Part shown: piece after piece, positions 26,489 through 35,504 of the stretch
How the letters are laid out: each line of letters opens with the position of its first letter
Position numbering within the stretch: position 1 is the stretch's first letter
Assembly: GCA_001636495.1 (NCBI GenBank)
Contig: KV440964.1
Location: 1,318,666-1,382,665 of the forward strand
Source: Sutcliffiella horikoshii
GTDB lineage: Bacteria; Bacillota; Bacilli; Bacillales; Bacillaceae_I
DNA length: 64,000 nucleotides
Direction of reading: 5' to 3'
Translations under genes and position numbers: made by a program
The notes under the pieces: generated by a model
Told to the model about the DNA's origin: nothing
Database searches by the model: none
What the model saw: the letters and a program-made list of their open reading frames with translations, nothing else

Positions 26489-26794
26489 ATGTACATTGTT
26501 CATTCAACTTTCCAAGTTCCCGCTGAAAAGGCGGATGAAGTCATATCTATCTATCATAATCGCTCTAGATTTGTGGAGAAGGCAATAGGATTTCAGCGCT
26601 TTCTTCTTCTGCAAAATGAAAAGAAAGATGGAGAACTCACTGTATTTATGGAGTGGGATTCAAAAGAAGATTTTCTTGCATGGGTAAGTAGTGAAGATTA
26701 TAAACGGATCCATGAACTGGAAAAGAAGTATCCAGATCAAGAGCTGGCCGCCATTATCCCAACCATCACAAGATATAAGGTGGTATCAACATGA
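26489..26794 (+). CDS. ABM-domain protein, HmoA-like heme monooxygenase family
   Basis: This 101-residue protein has the antibiotic-biosynthesis-monooxygenase fold: FQVPAEKADEVISIYHNRS, GFQRFLLLQNEK, ELTVFMEWDSKEDFLAWV. The shape is that of IsdG/HmoA-type heme-degrading enzymes, but other ABM proteins are not heme enzymes. Its TGA overlaps the next gene's ATG, so the two are translationally coupled. AAAGGGG precedes the ATG. The heme role is an inference. Confidence 0.7.
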   Translation: MYIVHSTFQVPAEKADEVISIYHNRSRFVEKAIGFQRFLLLQNEKKDGELTVFMEWDSKEDFLAWVSSEDYKRIHELEKKYPDQELAAIIPTITRYKVVST

Positions 26795-27213
26795 CCAACA
26801 TGTTATGGACGCCAACTGTTCAAAAGATAAAGGCAGATATTGGTGACTTGAATGTAACTCCTATTGTAGAAAAAGTAGTGTGTACTATGTACCGGGATTT
26901 CCCTTTCCTGGAAGAAAGGTTCGGAGACAAAGGCAAAGAACGAACCATCGAAGATAACTTCTACCACTTTCTCTACCTTCATACAGCTTACAAACTGAAG
27001 GACACTCAAACCTTTATCGAATACACCATGTGGCTCAACGGTGTGCTGGTAAGCAGAGGGTTGAAAACGGATATGATTATTTATAACTTCGAAAAAATCC
27101 AAGAAAGCATGCCAGGAATGCTAGACAAAGAGGTAGAAGAAAGCTTCTTATCCTACCTGCATGAAGGTATCCGTGCGCTTCATGAATATAAGCAAGATAG
27201 CGAGAGTGAATAA
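26791..27213 (+). CDS. Unrecognised helical protein coupled to the ABM-domain gene
   Basis: This 140-residue soluble, probably all-helical protein has a histidine/aromatic-rich middle (NFYHFLYLHTAYKLKDTQTF) and EYTMWLNGVLVSRGLKT. I do not recognise the family. A 4-base ATGA overlap with the monooxygenase-like gene implies stoichiometric expression and a shared job, perhaps heme or small-molecule sensing. A globin- or phycocyanin-like fold is a guess that structure prediction could test. Confidence 0.75.
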   Translation: MTNMLWTPTVQKIKADIGDLNVTPIVEKVVCTMYRDFPFLEERFGDKGKERTIEDNFYHFLYLHTAYKLKDTQTFIEYTMWLNGVLVSRGLKTDMIIYNFEKIQESMPGMLDKEVEESFLSYLHEGIRALHEYKQDSESE

Positions 27214-27222
27214 ATGGAACGG

Positions 27223-27255
27223 GACAGTGTTGAGGACACTGTCTTTGCTTTTATT
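27223..27255 (+). terminator. Terminator or attenuator hairpin
   Basis: The perfect stem GACAGTGT/ACACTGTC has a 5-base loop, followed by TTTGCTTTT. Confidence 0.7.
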
Positions 27256-27269
27256 GGAGGTGTTGTGAA

Positions 27270-27473
27270 GTGAAAAGGTACAAGGTTTTCTTTTATGGAC
27301 TTGGTATTGGTTTCATCTTGTGCACTCTTTATTCATTTTACATTTATCTCTCGGACCCAACATGGGGAGATTTGACCGCTGTAGCATCTTTTATCGTTTT
27401 ATTTCCAGCTACCATTTTTATTTCATTAATCTTGCAGGTAGTGGTCATTCTTTATGCTAGAGGAAGAAAATGA
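27270..27473 (+). CDS. Small two-helix membrane protein
   Basis: This 67-residue protein has two hydrophobic helices (residues 6-27 and about 37-61) and a basic C-terminus (YARGRK). The start is GTG after GGAGGTGTT. There is no recognised domain. It may be co-transcribed with the DUF3817 gene that follows. Confidence 0.65.
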   Translation: MKRYKVFFYGLGIGFILCTLYSFYIYLSDPTWGDLTAVASFIVLFPATIFISLILQVVVILYARGRK

Positions 27474-27573
27474 ATGGGGAATTCACAGGATTGTCATGTG
27501 TTTAATGAAGAAGCAAGGAAGAAGTGTTTTATAATAGAATGTATCATGTTTGATAAAGGAAGGCTGATAGATA

Positions 27574-27873
27574 ATGACAAACACTACTATGGGCAGGTTT
27601 CGAATGATGGGATTAATAGAAGGCGGTTCATTGCTTGTTCTTCTTTTTATAGCAATGCCTTTGAAATATGGATTTGATATCCCGCAAGCAGTAAGTGTCG
27701 TCGGGGCATTACATGGCTTTTTGTTTATCACTTATATTCTATTTATAGCTTATATCACTTTTAAAATAAGATGGTCCCTAATGTGGGCTGCAGGCGCTGT
27801 AGCTGTTGCTTTCATCCCATTCGGTAATTTTGTGTTTGATAACTATTTGAAGAAATCTTCTCTTGTGAACTGA
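27574..27873 (+). CDS. DUF3817 membrane protein
   Basis: This 99-residue protein has three hydrophobic helices. It has the DUF3817 features GLIEGGSLLVLLFIAMPLKY and the His-containing GALHGFLFITYILF, with PFGNFVFD near the end. The family is an integral membrane protein of unknown function (YdzA-like). GAAGGCTG precedes the ATG weakly. A terminator follows. Confidence 0.82.
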   Translation: MTNTTMGRFRMMGLIEGGSLLVLLFIAMPLKYGFDIPQAVSVVGALHGFLFITYILFIAYITFKIRWSLMWAAGAVAVAFIPFGNFVFDNYLKKSSLVN

Positions 27874-27900
27874 CTCCGCTGGTGGGAGTCAGTTTTTTTC
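27871..27900 (+). terminator. Terminator after the DUF3817 gene
   Basis: The stem CTGACTCC/GGAGTCAG has a loop of about 7 bases, followed by seven T. Confidence 0.9.
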
Positions 27901-27919
27901 AAATGTGGAAGTATAATAC

Positions 27920-27951
27920 GGTTGATTTCCGTTTCAGGCGCTTCGCTTTCC
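27920..27951 (+). repeat. Remnant of repeat family A
   Basis: GGTTGATTTCCGTTTCAGGC then GCTTCGCTTTCC matches the first 30 bases or so of family A; the rest is missing. Confidence 0.5.
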
Positions 27952-28012
27952 ATCGCATTATTCGCTATAATGAATAGAATCTAGTTAACGTATTAAAGGA
28001 GTAGTTGCTTTC

Positions 28013-29149
28013 GTGAAGGTTGGTCGGATATTATCGATCGTTGCATTTTTTTCATTATATAATATATTGATGTTTTATCTTGGTTGGAATGGATTGATCT
28101 GGTTAAAGGCGGTGTTTTCATTCCAACATGAAGCGCTTTATTGGATAGCCATCACCATTTTTTCCTATGCCTATATTCTTGGGAGAATGGTAAAGCCGCT
28201 GAACTGGTTATCTGTAATCGGTTCGGTATGGTTTGGGGTCATTCAGTACGGTCTGCTTTTGTTCCCGGTGGCGAACCTGACTGTCTGGTTACTTGGCTTT
28301 TCGCGAGTGCCTGATCAAGCTGTCATAGGCATGGTTGGAACGGCTACCGCCATCATTCTGGTCAGTATTTTCGGTTATGGACTTTATAATGCCTATAGCC
28401 CCGTAATTAGAAAATATGAAGTCACCATACCGAAAAAATCCTATATAAAAAAACTTCGTATAGCCGTAGCATCTGACATGCATTTTGGTAAACTGTCAGG
28501 TGTTGCGCATGCCAAAAGGCTTGTAAAAATGATAGATCGCATCAAACCCGATATTATTCTGCTACCAGGTGATATCATTGATGACGAGCCAGAGCATTTC
28601 CAAAAGAAAAATATGGGGGCTATCATGAAACAGCTTCATGCTCCGCTCGGAATTTATGGTGTTTTAGGAAACCATGAGTACTACGGAAGAGAGATCCCAA
28701 CTTTCCTTAAAGAGATGAAGAAAGTGGATATACGCATATTGATGGACGAGGTAATCCAAGTAGGAGATAGTATTTATCTGCTCGGCAGAAAAGATAAAAC
28801 AGATTCAAGGAGAAAGTCGTTCCAACAACTGGTGAACGACAGCGAACTCGACAGTTCCCTCCCTCTGATTGCTATGGATCATCAGCCAGCAGATTTGAAG
28901 GAAGCGCAGGAAAGCGGCGTAGATCTCATCGTATCAGGCCATACCCACAGAGGACAGATGGCGCCAAACCATCTTATCACCAAAAGGCTGTTCGAATTGG
29001 ATTGGGGCTACTTGAAAAAAGGTCAGTTGCATGCATTTGTTTCCTCAGGTTTTGGTTTCTGGGGTCCGCCACTAAGAATCGGCAGCAGATCGGAAGTATT
29101 AGAAATTGTCATAGAATTTAAAGAAGAAGGGTTATCAAATAATGAATAG
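28013..29149 (+). CDS. Membrane-anchored metallophosphoesterase (YkuE-like)
   Basis: The 378-residue protein has four N-terminal membrane helices (residues 1-130). A calcineurin-like phosphoesterase domain with all metal motifs follows: [32 protein letters not shown] and [11 protein letters not shown]. The start is GTG with AAAGGAG 13 bases upstream. The relatives act on lipids or peptidoglycan-linked substrates, or are uncharacterised. Its last 8 bases overlap the DEAD-box helicase start, an unexpected coupling. Confidence 0.88.
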   Translation: MKVGRILSIVAFFSLYNILMFYLGWNGLIWLKAVFSFQHEALYWIAITIFSYAYILGRMVKPLNWLSVIGSVWFGVIQYGLLLFPVANLTVWLLGFSRVPDQAVIGMVGTATAIILVSIFGYGLYNAYSPVIRKYEVTIPKKSYIKKLRIAVASDMHFGKLSGVAHAKRLVKMIDRIKPDIILLPGDIIDDEPEHFQKKNMGAIMKQLHAPLGIYGVLGNHEYYGREIPTFLKEMKKVDIRILMDEVIQVGDSIYLLGRKDKTDSRRKSFQQLVNDSELDSSLPLIAMDHQPADLKEAQESGVDLIVSGHTHRGQMAPNHLITKRLFELDWGYLKKGQLHAFVSSGFGFWGPPLRIGSRSEVLEIVIEFKEEGLSNNE

Positions 29150-30587
29150 AACTTTCCAGCAATTTAATCTTGGCGAAGACATCGTGAAGGCCTTGACAAG
29201 CCTACAATATAATAAGCCTACCAATGTACAAGAAGAAGTGATTCCCGTTGCATTGAAGAAACGGGATATCATTGTAAAATCACAGACAGGAAGTGGGAAA
29301 ACAGCTTCTTTTGCCGTCCCTCTATGTGAGCTTGTCCAATGGGAAGAAAATAAGCCACAGGCTTTAGTCCTGACCCCAACAAGGGAACTTGCCGCCCAGG
29401 TAAAGGACGATATAACAAATATCGGCCGCTACAAACGAATTAAAGCATCGGCCATTTACGGAAAGCAGCCCTTCGAAAGGCAAAAGCTTGAGCTGAAGCA
29501 AAAGTCTCATATAGTTGTAGGTACACCAGGTCGGGTTTTGGACCATCTTGAAAAAGGAACACTAGAAGTGGATAAGCTATCATTTCTTGTCATTGATGAA
29601 GCGGACGAAATGTTGAACATGGGATTTATTGATCAGGTAGAGGCAATCATCCAAAGACTTCCGGTCAATAGAACAACCATGTTGTTTTCTGCCACCTTGC
29701 CCCAAGACATTGCACAACTTTCCAAGCAATACATGAAAGAGCCTGCTTTTATTGAAATAAAAGATGGCGGTATGACGACAGAGAGAATAGAGCATGTATG
29801 GTATGAGGTGGAGGAAGAAGGGAAGTTCACTCTTTTAAAGGATATAACAGTAGTGGAAAACCCCGATAGCTGTATTGTTTTCTGTGCCACGCAAGAAGAG
29901 GTGGACAGGCTTTATCGTAGATTGCATCGGGCAGGATATCCATGTGGAAAGTTGCACGGAGGGTTGGTGCAGGAAGATAGATTTTCTGTAATGAATGCTT
30001 TCAAACGGGGAGAATTCCGTTATCTAATAGCAACGGATGTGGCCTCAAGAGGGATTGATATTGAAGATATAAGTCTGGTAATTAATTATGATATTCCTTC
30101 CGACAAGGAGCGCTATGTACATCGAACCGGCAGAACGGCAAGGGCTGGGAAATCCGGAAAAGCCATCACCCTTATGACTGCAAGAGAAAACCATTTCCTA
30201 GAAGAGGTGGAAGCCTATATCGGCTTTAACGTTTCCAAATCTGAAGCGCCAAGTCGTGATACAGTTGCAAAGAGTGCCGGTGCGTTTCAAAAGAAAATGC
30301 AGAACAGTCCTATCAAGAAAGTAGATAAAAACGCCAAATTAGAGCGGGATATCATGAAGCTTTATTTTAACGGTGGAAAGAAAAAGAAAATCAGGGCGGT
30401 GGATTTCGTGGGTACGATCTGCCAAATCGATGGAGTTACTTCTGAAGATATCGGAATTATTTCCATTCAGGACAATCAGACCTATGTCGATATCCTGAAC
30501 GGAAAGGGCCAACTTGTGATGAAAGAGATGAAAAACCGCACCGTAAAAGGAAAACAATTGAAAGTGCATGAGGCACGGATAAAATAA
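29142..30587 (+). CDS. dbpA: ATP-dependent RNA helicase DbpA (YxiN)
   Basis: The 481-residue DEAD-box helicase has Q motif region [50 protein letters not shown] and [13 protein letters not shown]-terminal DbpA RNA-binding domain ([33 protein letters not shown]) recognises 23S rRNA hairpin 92 in the family. It acts in large-subunit assembly. It is translationally coupled to the upstream phosphoesterase. GAAGAAGG in that gene acts as the likely ribosome binding site. Confidence 0.95.
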   Translation: MNRTFQQFNLGEDIVKALTSLQYNKPTNVQEEVIPVALKKRDIIVKSQTGSGKTASFAVPLCELVQWEENKPQALVLTPTRELAAQVKDDITNIGRYKRIKASAIYGKQPFERQKLELKQKSHIVVGTPGRVLDHLEKGTLEVDKLSFLVIDEADEMLNMGFIDQVEAIIQRLPVNRTTMLFSATLPQDIAQLSKQYMKEPAFIEIKDGGMTTERIEHVWYEVEEEGKFTLLKDITVVENPDSCIVFCATQEEVDRLYRRLHRAGYPCGKLHGGLVQEDRFSVMNAFKRGEFRYLIATDVASRGIDIEDISLVINYDIPSDKERYVHRTGRTARAGKSGKAITLMTARENHFLEEVEAYIGFNVSKSEAPSRDTVAKSAGAFQKKMQNSPIKKVDKNAKLERDIMKLYFNGGKKKKIRAVDFVGTICQIDGVTSEDIGIISIQDNQTYVDILNGKGQLVMKEMKNRTVKGKQLKVHEARIK

Positions 30588-30599
30588 GATTCTTAAACA

Positions 30600-30640
30600 A
30601 AAAAGCTCGCCATTCAAAGATTAAAATGGCGAGCTTTTAT
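30600..30640. terminator. Bidirectional terminator between dbpA and yjiH
   Basis: The perfect stem AAAAGCTCGCCATT/AATGGCGAGCTTTT has a 10-base loop, between convergent genes. Confidence 0.92.
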
Positions 30641-30648
30641 ATATATGC

Positions 30649-32043
30649 CTAAAAAAAGAATAAATGCGCCATAAGTGCAGCAACAGGCAATGTTATGATG
30701 GTACGCTGCAGGAAGATGATGAACAGCTCCCAAATGGATAGAGGGATTTTGGATTTGATTAAAAGAATTCCAATCTCCGACATGTAGATCAACTGAGTCA
30801 ATGACATGACCGCAATGACAAATCTAGTAAGCTCAGACTCTATTCCACTTCCGATAACTGCCGGCAGGAACATATCCGCGAACCCAACAATCATGGCTGG
30901 TGCCGCAGCTTGGGCTTCAGGAATTTGCAAGAGTTGAAGGAAAGGTATGAACGGATAGGATAGAATGTTGAAAACTTCCGTGTATTCCGCTACAACCAAG
31001 GCAATGGTTCCAAGCGCCATAACTAGTGGAATAAGTGCCATCCAGATGTCCACTACATTATAGATACCTTTTTTGACAACTTGCTTTGCACTCTTCACCT
31101 GGCCAGCTTTTTCAACGGCTTGCTGTAGTCCCCATTGAAAACTAGACACGCCGTTTGGAACCTTTTCATCGATTTTTTGACCAACCGGCTCATAATAGGT
31201 GTCCTTCTTACGCGACAGAGGGGGGATTCTCGGGCAGATGACTGCCGCAATGATCCCAGTAATCACCACTGTAAAATAAAATGGTACAAACATGTGATCA
31301 ATGCCGATGAACTTTGCTATGACAAGACTGAATGCAATCGAAGCGATTGAAAAGTTCGTGGCCACAACAGCGGCTTCCCTTTTCGTATAATAGCCAGATT
31401 CATATTGCTGTGTAGTCAACAGCACCCCGACTGTTCCACTACCCATCCACGAAGCCATTGCGTCAATGGACGAACGTCCCGGAAGCTTGAAGAGAGGATG
31501 CATGACCTTTCTGACCAACGTCCCTATAAAATCCATCAAACCAAATTCTAGCAGTAGTGGCATAAAGAGACTTGCAAAAAGAAACCACACTGTAAGAACT
31601 GGTATAAGATCGTAAAGTACAATGACTCCTGTGAATTCGGAAGTGATAAACCCAGGTCCGAATTCCGTCAAAGTCATAACAGCGAAGGCTGCCCCAATTA
31701 TTCGCAACGCAAGCCATATACCTCCGACATTCAATAAGGAGTCTAGGAAACTATCTTTTTTTATAAAAGATACTGGTAGCACTTTCACTATTAAACTGCT
31801 GAGTGCTGAAGCTACCAAGACTATTGTCATAAAAGTTGGAATTGCCCCATCAAAGGTAGTCAATACCCAGTCAGCCATTATCCCAAGTCCGATAGTGACA
31901 TTTCCGTTGAAAGAAACCGGAATCAAGAAAAGAAGGACCCCAATCAAGGAAGGGATGGCAAATTTCAAAACTTGAGAAATAGAATAGGTCTTTACGCCTA
32001 CTTGATTTGAGTGGGTTGTTTGTTTAGCAGATTGTGTACTCAT
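30649..32043 (-). CDS. yjiH: YjiH family nucleoside-recognition (Gate domain) transporter
   Basis: This 464-residue polytopic protein has about ten helices. It contains Gate-domain features such as SWMGSGTVGVLLTTQQYESG and GFADMFLPAVIGSGIESELT, typical of YjiH/SpmA-like proteins. Its substrate is unknown. ATG 32043 (MSTQSAKQ) follows AAAGGGG on the minus strand, and the upstream in-frame start lacks a site. It is monocistronic. Confidence 0.85.
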   Translation of the reverse strand: MSTQSAKQTTHSNQVGVKTYSISQVLKFAIPSLIGVLLFLIPVSFNGNVTIGLGIMADWVLTTFDGAIPTFMTIVLVASALSSLIVKVLPVSFIKKDSFLDSLLNVGGIWLALRIIGAAFAVMTLTEFGPGFITSEFTGVIVLYDLIPVLTVWFLFASLFMPLLLEFGLMDFIGTLVRKVMHPLFKLPGRSSIDAMASWMGSGTVGVLLTTQQYESGYYTKREAAVVATNFSIASIAFSLVIAKFIGIDHMFVPFYFTVVITGIIAAVICPRIPPLSRKKDTYYEPVGQKIDEKVPNGVSSFQWGLQQAVEKAGQVKSAKQVVKKGIYNVVDIWMALIPLVMALGTIALVVAEYTEVFNILSYPFIPFLQLLQIPEAQAAAPAMIVGFADMFLPAVIGSGIESELTRFVIAVMSLTQLIYMSEIGILLIKSKIPLSIWELFIIFLQRTIITLPVAALMAHLFFF

Positions 32044-32096
32044 ACGTCTTGTCCCCTTTGGAATGATAAAAATGATAGAATATAATATTAATAAAA

Positions 32097-32234
32097 ATAA
32101 CATTATACGTATTTTTATACAACCCTCTATTTCAGTTTGATGTAGTTATATACAACAATGAGAAAGTAATCGAATATGCTGAAGCAAAAGGACTTCGAAA
32201 TGATGCGGCCGTATTTGGTCATAATGTAAAATAA
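32097..32234 (+). pseudogene. Possible C-terminal remnant of a lost gene
   Basis: An open frame with no start codon or ribosome binding site reads FDVVIYNNEKVIEYAEAKGL then RNDAAVFGHNVK, ending TAA at 32232. The composition and ordinary codon use look protein-like. I do not recognise it. It may be the tail of a gene deleted when the yjiH promoter region was formed. Confidence 0.35.
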
Positions 32235-32253
32235 AGGATAGGCGGAATAGCTA

Positions 32254-32805
32254 ATGGGAGAAGACACCAAACAATTAGCAGGTGCATGGACGCAGGCTGT
32301 AGGTACCGTGGTTGCTGCGATTGGGAGTACACCTTCCGTTCTAATTAATGAGAATGGCAGAACAGGGCTAGGATTGGTCGGTAATGTACTTCAAGCTACA
32401 GGGAACGGCCTTGAAGCGGATTCGCAAAGATCACTGTCCTACGGAAAGCTAGGCAATATGATACAAGCAACAGGTAATTTGACTGTGAGTACAGGTCTGG
32501 TTGTTAAATTTGAAGGAGATACTGGGGAACGATTAATCATAAGTGGCGACCTTATTCAAGCATTGGGTGCATTAACTGCTCTGGGAAGTGCGATCAGAAA
32601 TTATATGGTTATTGGAAATCTGCTTCAAGCGATTGGGAACTCCTTACAGGCGATTGGAGGTAGTCGTAAACTAAGGGAGGAAAGAGGTGTGGCAGGAAGG
32701 CAATCCAATCTTAGCAATGAAGTGCTCATTGCTATTGGTAGTTGGGTTCAAGCGCTTGGGACCATCCTATTGGCAATAGGTTTGACTATTGAATGGACAA
32801 AATAA
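32254..32805 (+). CDS. Repetitive DUF6944-like protein
   Basis: This 183-residue protein is built from about six repeats of the form L/I-x-x-hydrophobic-QAxGN: WTQAVG (11), NVLQATGNGL (45), NMIQATGNLT (69), DLIQALGALT (98), NLLQAIGNSLQAIGG (121) and WVQALGTILLAIGL (160). No signal peptide or clear membrane helix is visible, but the repeats are amphipathic. This pattern fits the DUF6944 family of Bacillales, whose function is unknown. GGATAGGCGG upstream is a weak ribosome binding site. Confidence 0.75.
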   Translation: MGEDTKQLAGAWTQAVGTVVAAIGSTPSVLINENGRTGLGLVGNVLQATGNGLEADSQRSLSYGKLGNMIQATGNLTVSTGLVVKFEGDTGERLIISGDLIQALGALTALGSAIRNYMVIGNLLQAIGNSLQAIGGSRKLREERGVAGRQSNLSNEVLIAIGSWVQALGTILLAIGLTIEWTK

Positions 32806-32845
32806 TCCCCCGATTTCTGCGTGTAGGAATCGGGGGATACTTTTG
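32804..32845. terminator. Bidirectional terminator between the DUF6944-like gene and ispA
   Basis: The stem ATCCCCCGATTYCT/AGGAATCGGGGGAT is nearly perfect with a 6-base loop, then TACTTTTG. Confidence 0.88.
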
Positions 32846-32871
32846 TGTGTTAAAGCCTCACTTAAAAACGT

Positions 32872-33846
32872 TTATACGCCAATTGATTCGGCAATATTTG
32901 TTTGCCTCAGATAGTCCGCCAACAGCTGCGGAGCCGTCAGGAAAACGAGTCCATTACCTTCCAAGCTCTTTGGATAGCCAAGCGGAATGGTTCTTTTAAT
33001 AAGCTGGGCATAAAGCTCAGGTTCTGAAAGTGCTCGTCCAAATTCCTTTTCTGATAGCTTCTTTATTAAGGCTAGTGCTCCAGCGACATGGGGGGCTGAC
33101 ATGGATGTACCACTGAAAACGGCATATCTGCCACCTGGTATGGTCGAAATGATCTTCTCACCAGGTGCTACAAGGTCAATTTCGTTGTTCGAGTTAGTAA
33201 AATAAGAGGATTTGCGTTGAAGATTGATAGAACCGACAGAGATGACTTCCGTATAGGCGGCAGGATAGGAGAACTCTTCCGTATGTTGATTCCCGTCTCC
33301 CTCATTACCGGCAGCGCATACGACAAGAATGTTATTCTGAATTGCTGATTGAATTGCTTCGTGTAATTCCGGTACGTCAATAGGACCGCCAAGCGACATG
33401 GATATAATATCCACTTTCTGTGAAGCGGCGTAATTGATGGCGTTAATGATCCATTCATACTCGCCTGACCCATTTTTGCCTCCAAGCGCTTTGAGAACGA
33501 GTAGCTTCGCTTCCGGTGCTACCCCGATAACGCCTGAGCCTGGATTTATTGCTGCAATCGTGCCTGCAACGTGTGTCCCATGGCCGTTATAATCTGTAAA
33601 GTTATCAGGATCTCCATTATCATCGTCCGTGAAATTTTTGCCTCCGATAATTCTTCCTTCCAGGTCAGGATGCTGGGCATCGCAGCCAGTGTCTATGACG
33701 GCCACTACGACTCCTTCTCCTTTATAGCCTGTCTGCCAGATTGCCGGAGCCTGGATGAGTTCAATACCTTCGGGAATCTGATGAGTTTCAAATAGCTGAT
33801 TTTCCAGTTTGTAAGGAATCAAATGGACTAATTTTTCTTTTTGCAT
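32872..33846 (-). CDS. ispA: Intracellular subtilisin-like serine protease (ISP)
   Basis: The 324-residue S8 protease lacks a signal peptide. Its triad is D in VAVIDTGCDAQHPDL, H in GHGTHVAGTIAA and S in SGTSMSAPHVAGALAL. The short N-terminal extension (VHLIPYKLENQ) includes the LIPY-type inhibitory segment that ISPs remove on activation. ISPs degrade cytoplasmic proteins late in growth and during sporulation. ATG 33846 follows GGAGGCG; the longer frame has no site. Confidence 0.93.
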   Translation of the reverse strand: MQKEKLVHLIPYKLENQLFETHQIPEGIELIQAPAIWQTGYKGEGVVVAVIDTGCDAQHPDLEGRIIGGKNFTDDDNGDPDNFTDYNGHGTHVAGTIAAINPGSGVIGVAPEAKLLVLKALGGKNGSGEYEWIINAINYAASQKVDIISMSLGGPIDVPELHEAIQSAIQNNILVVCAAGNEGDGNQHTEEFSYPAAYTEVISVGSINLQRKSSYFTNSNNEIDLVAPGEKIISTIPGGRYAVFSGTSMSAPHVAGALALIKKLSEKEFGRALSEPELYAQLIKRTIPLGYPKSLEGNGLVFLTAPQLLADYLRQTNIAESIGV

Positions 33847-34080
33847 ACAAAAACGCCTCCTAATCATTATTTTCAAACGGTGTGAAAAAGAAAGAAGGTG
33901 TTGCGTGTTACAGTATTACTTTCTGAAGATTCTATCAATAAATCTGTTATTTCACAAGTGCTGAACCTCCTAAACTAAAAGTAATATAAAAAATACATTT
34001 ATGGAAATTTATTGAATAAGCTACCAAAATCCTAAAAATGAGTACAATGATACAGTTATCTAGAAAGGGGAGGTAGTTAA

Positions 34081-34965
34081 ATGGGGTTATATTCAGAAAG
34101 AAATTGTTCAAGATATAATGTGCCTGGGACCATAAATGTTACTTGCACCAGTACTAGTACAAGTACGACTGGTGGAGGAAGTACAGGAGGGGAAGGAGGA
34201 GATGGGGGGCTGCCAGTGGCGCCTATAGCAGGTCCTCAAGGGCCTCAAGGAGAAGCAGGTCCAGCAGGTCCCCAGGGTGTGGCCGGTCCAGCCGGTCCAG
34301 CAGGAGCTCAAGGTGTAGCAGGTCCTGCTGGACCAGAAGGACCACCTGGTATTCAAGGGCCAACGGGACCAGCCGGACCAGAGGGCCCAGCAGGACCAGA
34401 AGGAGCAGTCGGACCAGAGGGGCCAGCCGGACCAGAGGGACCAGCCGGAGCTGATGGGCAAAGCGCCATTCTTCCGTACTCATCTGGTACACCAGTAGTA
34501 CTAACAACAATTTTAGGCGACTTAATAAGTACAGGTGCTGCAATCGGTTTCGGAAGTTCATTAGAGGGTGTTAACATAGATGATGATACAATAGATGTAT
34601 CAGGTGGAGGATCTATTCTTAACTTTGCATTCCCATTACCGCGAGAAACAACGATTACAGATATTAGTGCATACTTCACTGTCACTGCAGAAGTATCTCT
34701 AGCAACTCCAGTTTCAGTAATTGCTTCGATTTTCAGTGCACCACCAGGGGGTACTTTATTTACGGAAACGGGAATTACTGTCACCTTAGAACCGGAATTA
34801 GATGGGGTTATTACAATAGGAGAAGTTTTAACGGGTTCTAATAATGGCCTATCAGAAACCTTCCCACCAGGTACGAGGCTTTTAATGGTTTTCTACACCG
34901 AATCAGAAACAGCCTTGGCTTCTATTGTTACAGGGTTTGCAAGTGCAAGTATTGCATTAAATTGA
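34081..34965 (+). CDS. BclB-like collagen-repeat exosporium glycoprotein
   Basis: This 294-residue protein has a short Cys/Thr-rich N-terminus and a Gly-rich linker. A collagen-like region follows (residues about 50-125, some 25 G-x-y triplets such as [13 protein letters not shown]). The C-terminal BclB-type domain starts at about residue 130 ([45 protein letters not shown]). Such proteins form hair-like filaments on the exosporium. The N-terminus does not match the canonical BclA targeting leader. AAAGGGGAGG precedes the ATG. A mother-cell sigma-K promoter would be expected but was not identified. Confidence 0.85.
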   Translation: MGLYSERNCSRYNVPGTINVTCTSTSTSTTGGGSTGGEGGDGGLPVAPIAGPQGPQGEAGPAGPQGVAGPAGPAGAQGVAGPAGPEGPPGIQGPTGPAGPEGPAGPEGAVGPEGPAGPEGPAGADGQSAILPYSSGTPVVLTTILGDLISTGAAIGFGSSLEGVNIDDDTIDVSGGGSILNFAFPLPRETTITDISAYFTVTAEVSLATPVSVIASIFSAPPGGTLFTETGITVTLEPELDGVITIGEVLTGSNNGLSETFPPGTRLLMVFYTESETALASIVTGFASASIALN

Positions 34966-34973
34966 TTGTTTTT

Positions 34974-35010
34974 AGCATAGTTGATTCTAACTATGCTTTT
35001 TTGTTTTTTG
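34974..35010 (+). terminator. Terminator of the collagen-like gene
   Basis: The perfect stem AGCATAGTT/AACTATGCT has a 6-base loop, followed by TTTTTGTTTTTT. Confidence 0.92.
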
Positions 35011-35054
35011 CGTTAACCTCTCTCAGTCCTATGCCCACTAAGCCCCAGGTCTTA

Positions 35055-35084
35055 TTGCAAAATATGGCTGAGGCTCATTATACG
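35055..35084 (+). promoter_or_regulatory. Possible liaI promoter
   Basis: TTGCAA (35055-35060) and TATACG (35079-35084) are separated by 18 bp, about 50 bp before liaI. Each matches 4 of 6 consensus bases, as expected of a promoter that needs the activator LiaR. A LiaR operator should lie just upstream, but no symmetric box was clear. Confidence 0.4.
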
Positions 35085-35132
35085 AAACCTCAAGTGAAGG
35101 TAAGATAAAGACATAGAAGGGAGGAACAACAA

Positions 35133-35480
35133 ATGAAAAAATTTGGTTTGTTTTTAGTAGGTGTCATCGCATTCTTTGTGCTGCTGGCGAATATTGGTCC
35201 ACTATTAGGCTTGGCTGTCAGCTTAATTGTTACTTATTATGCAGTGAAGGAATTTATGCGAACAGACTCAACTGGTACGAAGGTTTTATGGGGCTTCATC
35301 GCTTTCATTGCCATCGCGTTTTCCATCGCCAATGTTCCTGCAGTATTAGCAGTAGTCGCGGCGTACATCCTATATGTCGTCTATAAAAACTGGAATAAGG
35401 CGAAAGAAAGTAGTGACATCATAGAAGCGGGTGATCCGTTCACAAACTTTGAAAAACAATGGAATTCTTTAAACAAATAA
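35133..35480 (+). CDS. liaI: LiaI membrane protein
   Basis: This 115-residue protein has three to four hydrophobic stretches (FGLFLVGVIAFFVLLANIG, LLGLAVSLIVTYYAV, VLWGFIAFIAIAFSIA, AVLAVVAAYILYVVYKNW) and a soluble tail. LiaI anchors the PspA-like LiaH at the membrane during cell-envelope stress. It is the first gene of liaIHFSR and follows AAGGGAGG. It is a little shorter than B. subtilis LiaI. Confidence 0.85.
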   Translation: MKKFGLFLVGVIAFFVLLANIGPLLGLAVSLIVTYYAVKEFMRTDSTGTKVLWGFIAFIAIAFSIANVPAVLAVVAAYILYVVYKNWNKAKESSDIIEAGDPFTNFEKQWNSLNK

Positions 35481-35504
35481 CTATTAAAGGAGAGGGATTG
35501 TAAA

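Noticed and set aside
27474-27677. 67-residue ORF between the two small membrane genes
   Set aside because: It overlaps the start of the DUF3817 gene in another frame and has no ribosome binding site.
33955-33975. Good minus-strand ribosome binding site (AGGAGG) upstream of the ispA promoter region
   Set aside because: The only start codons at correct spacing are followed at once by a stop, so no peptide is encoded.
34108-34784. Long minus-strand ORFs opposite the collagen repeat
   Set aside because: They come from the repetitive GPA/GPE codons of the BclB-like gene and have low-complexity, shadow-like proteins with no ribosome binding site.
35020-35050. LiaR box just upstream of liaI
   Set aside because: I could not find a convincing symmetric box; only weak CAGTC/AGGTC fragments are there.
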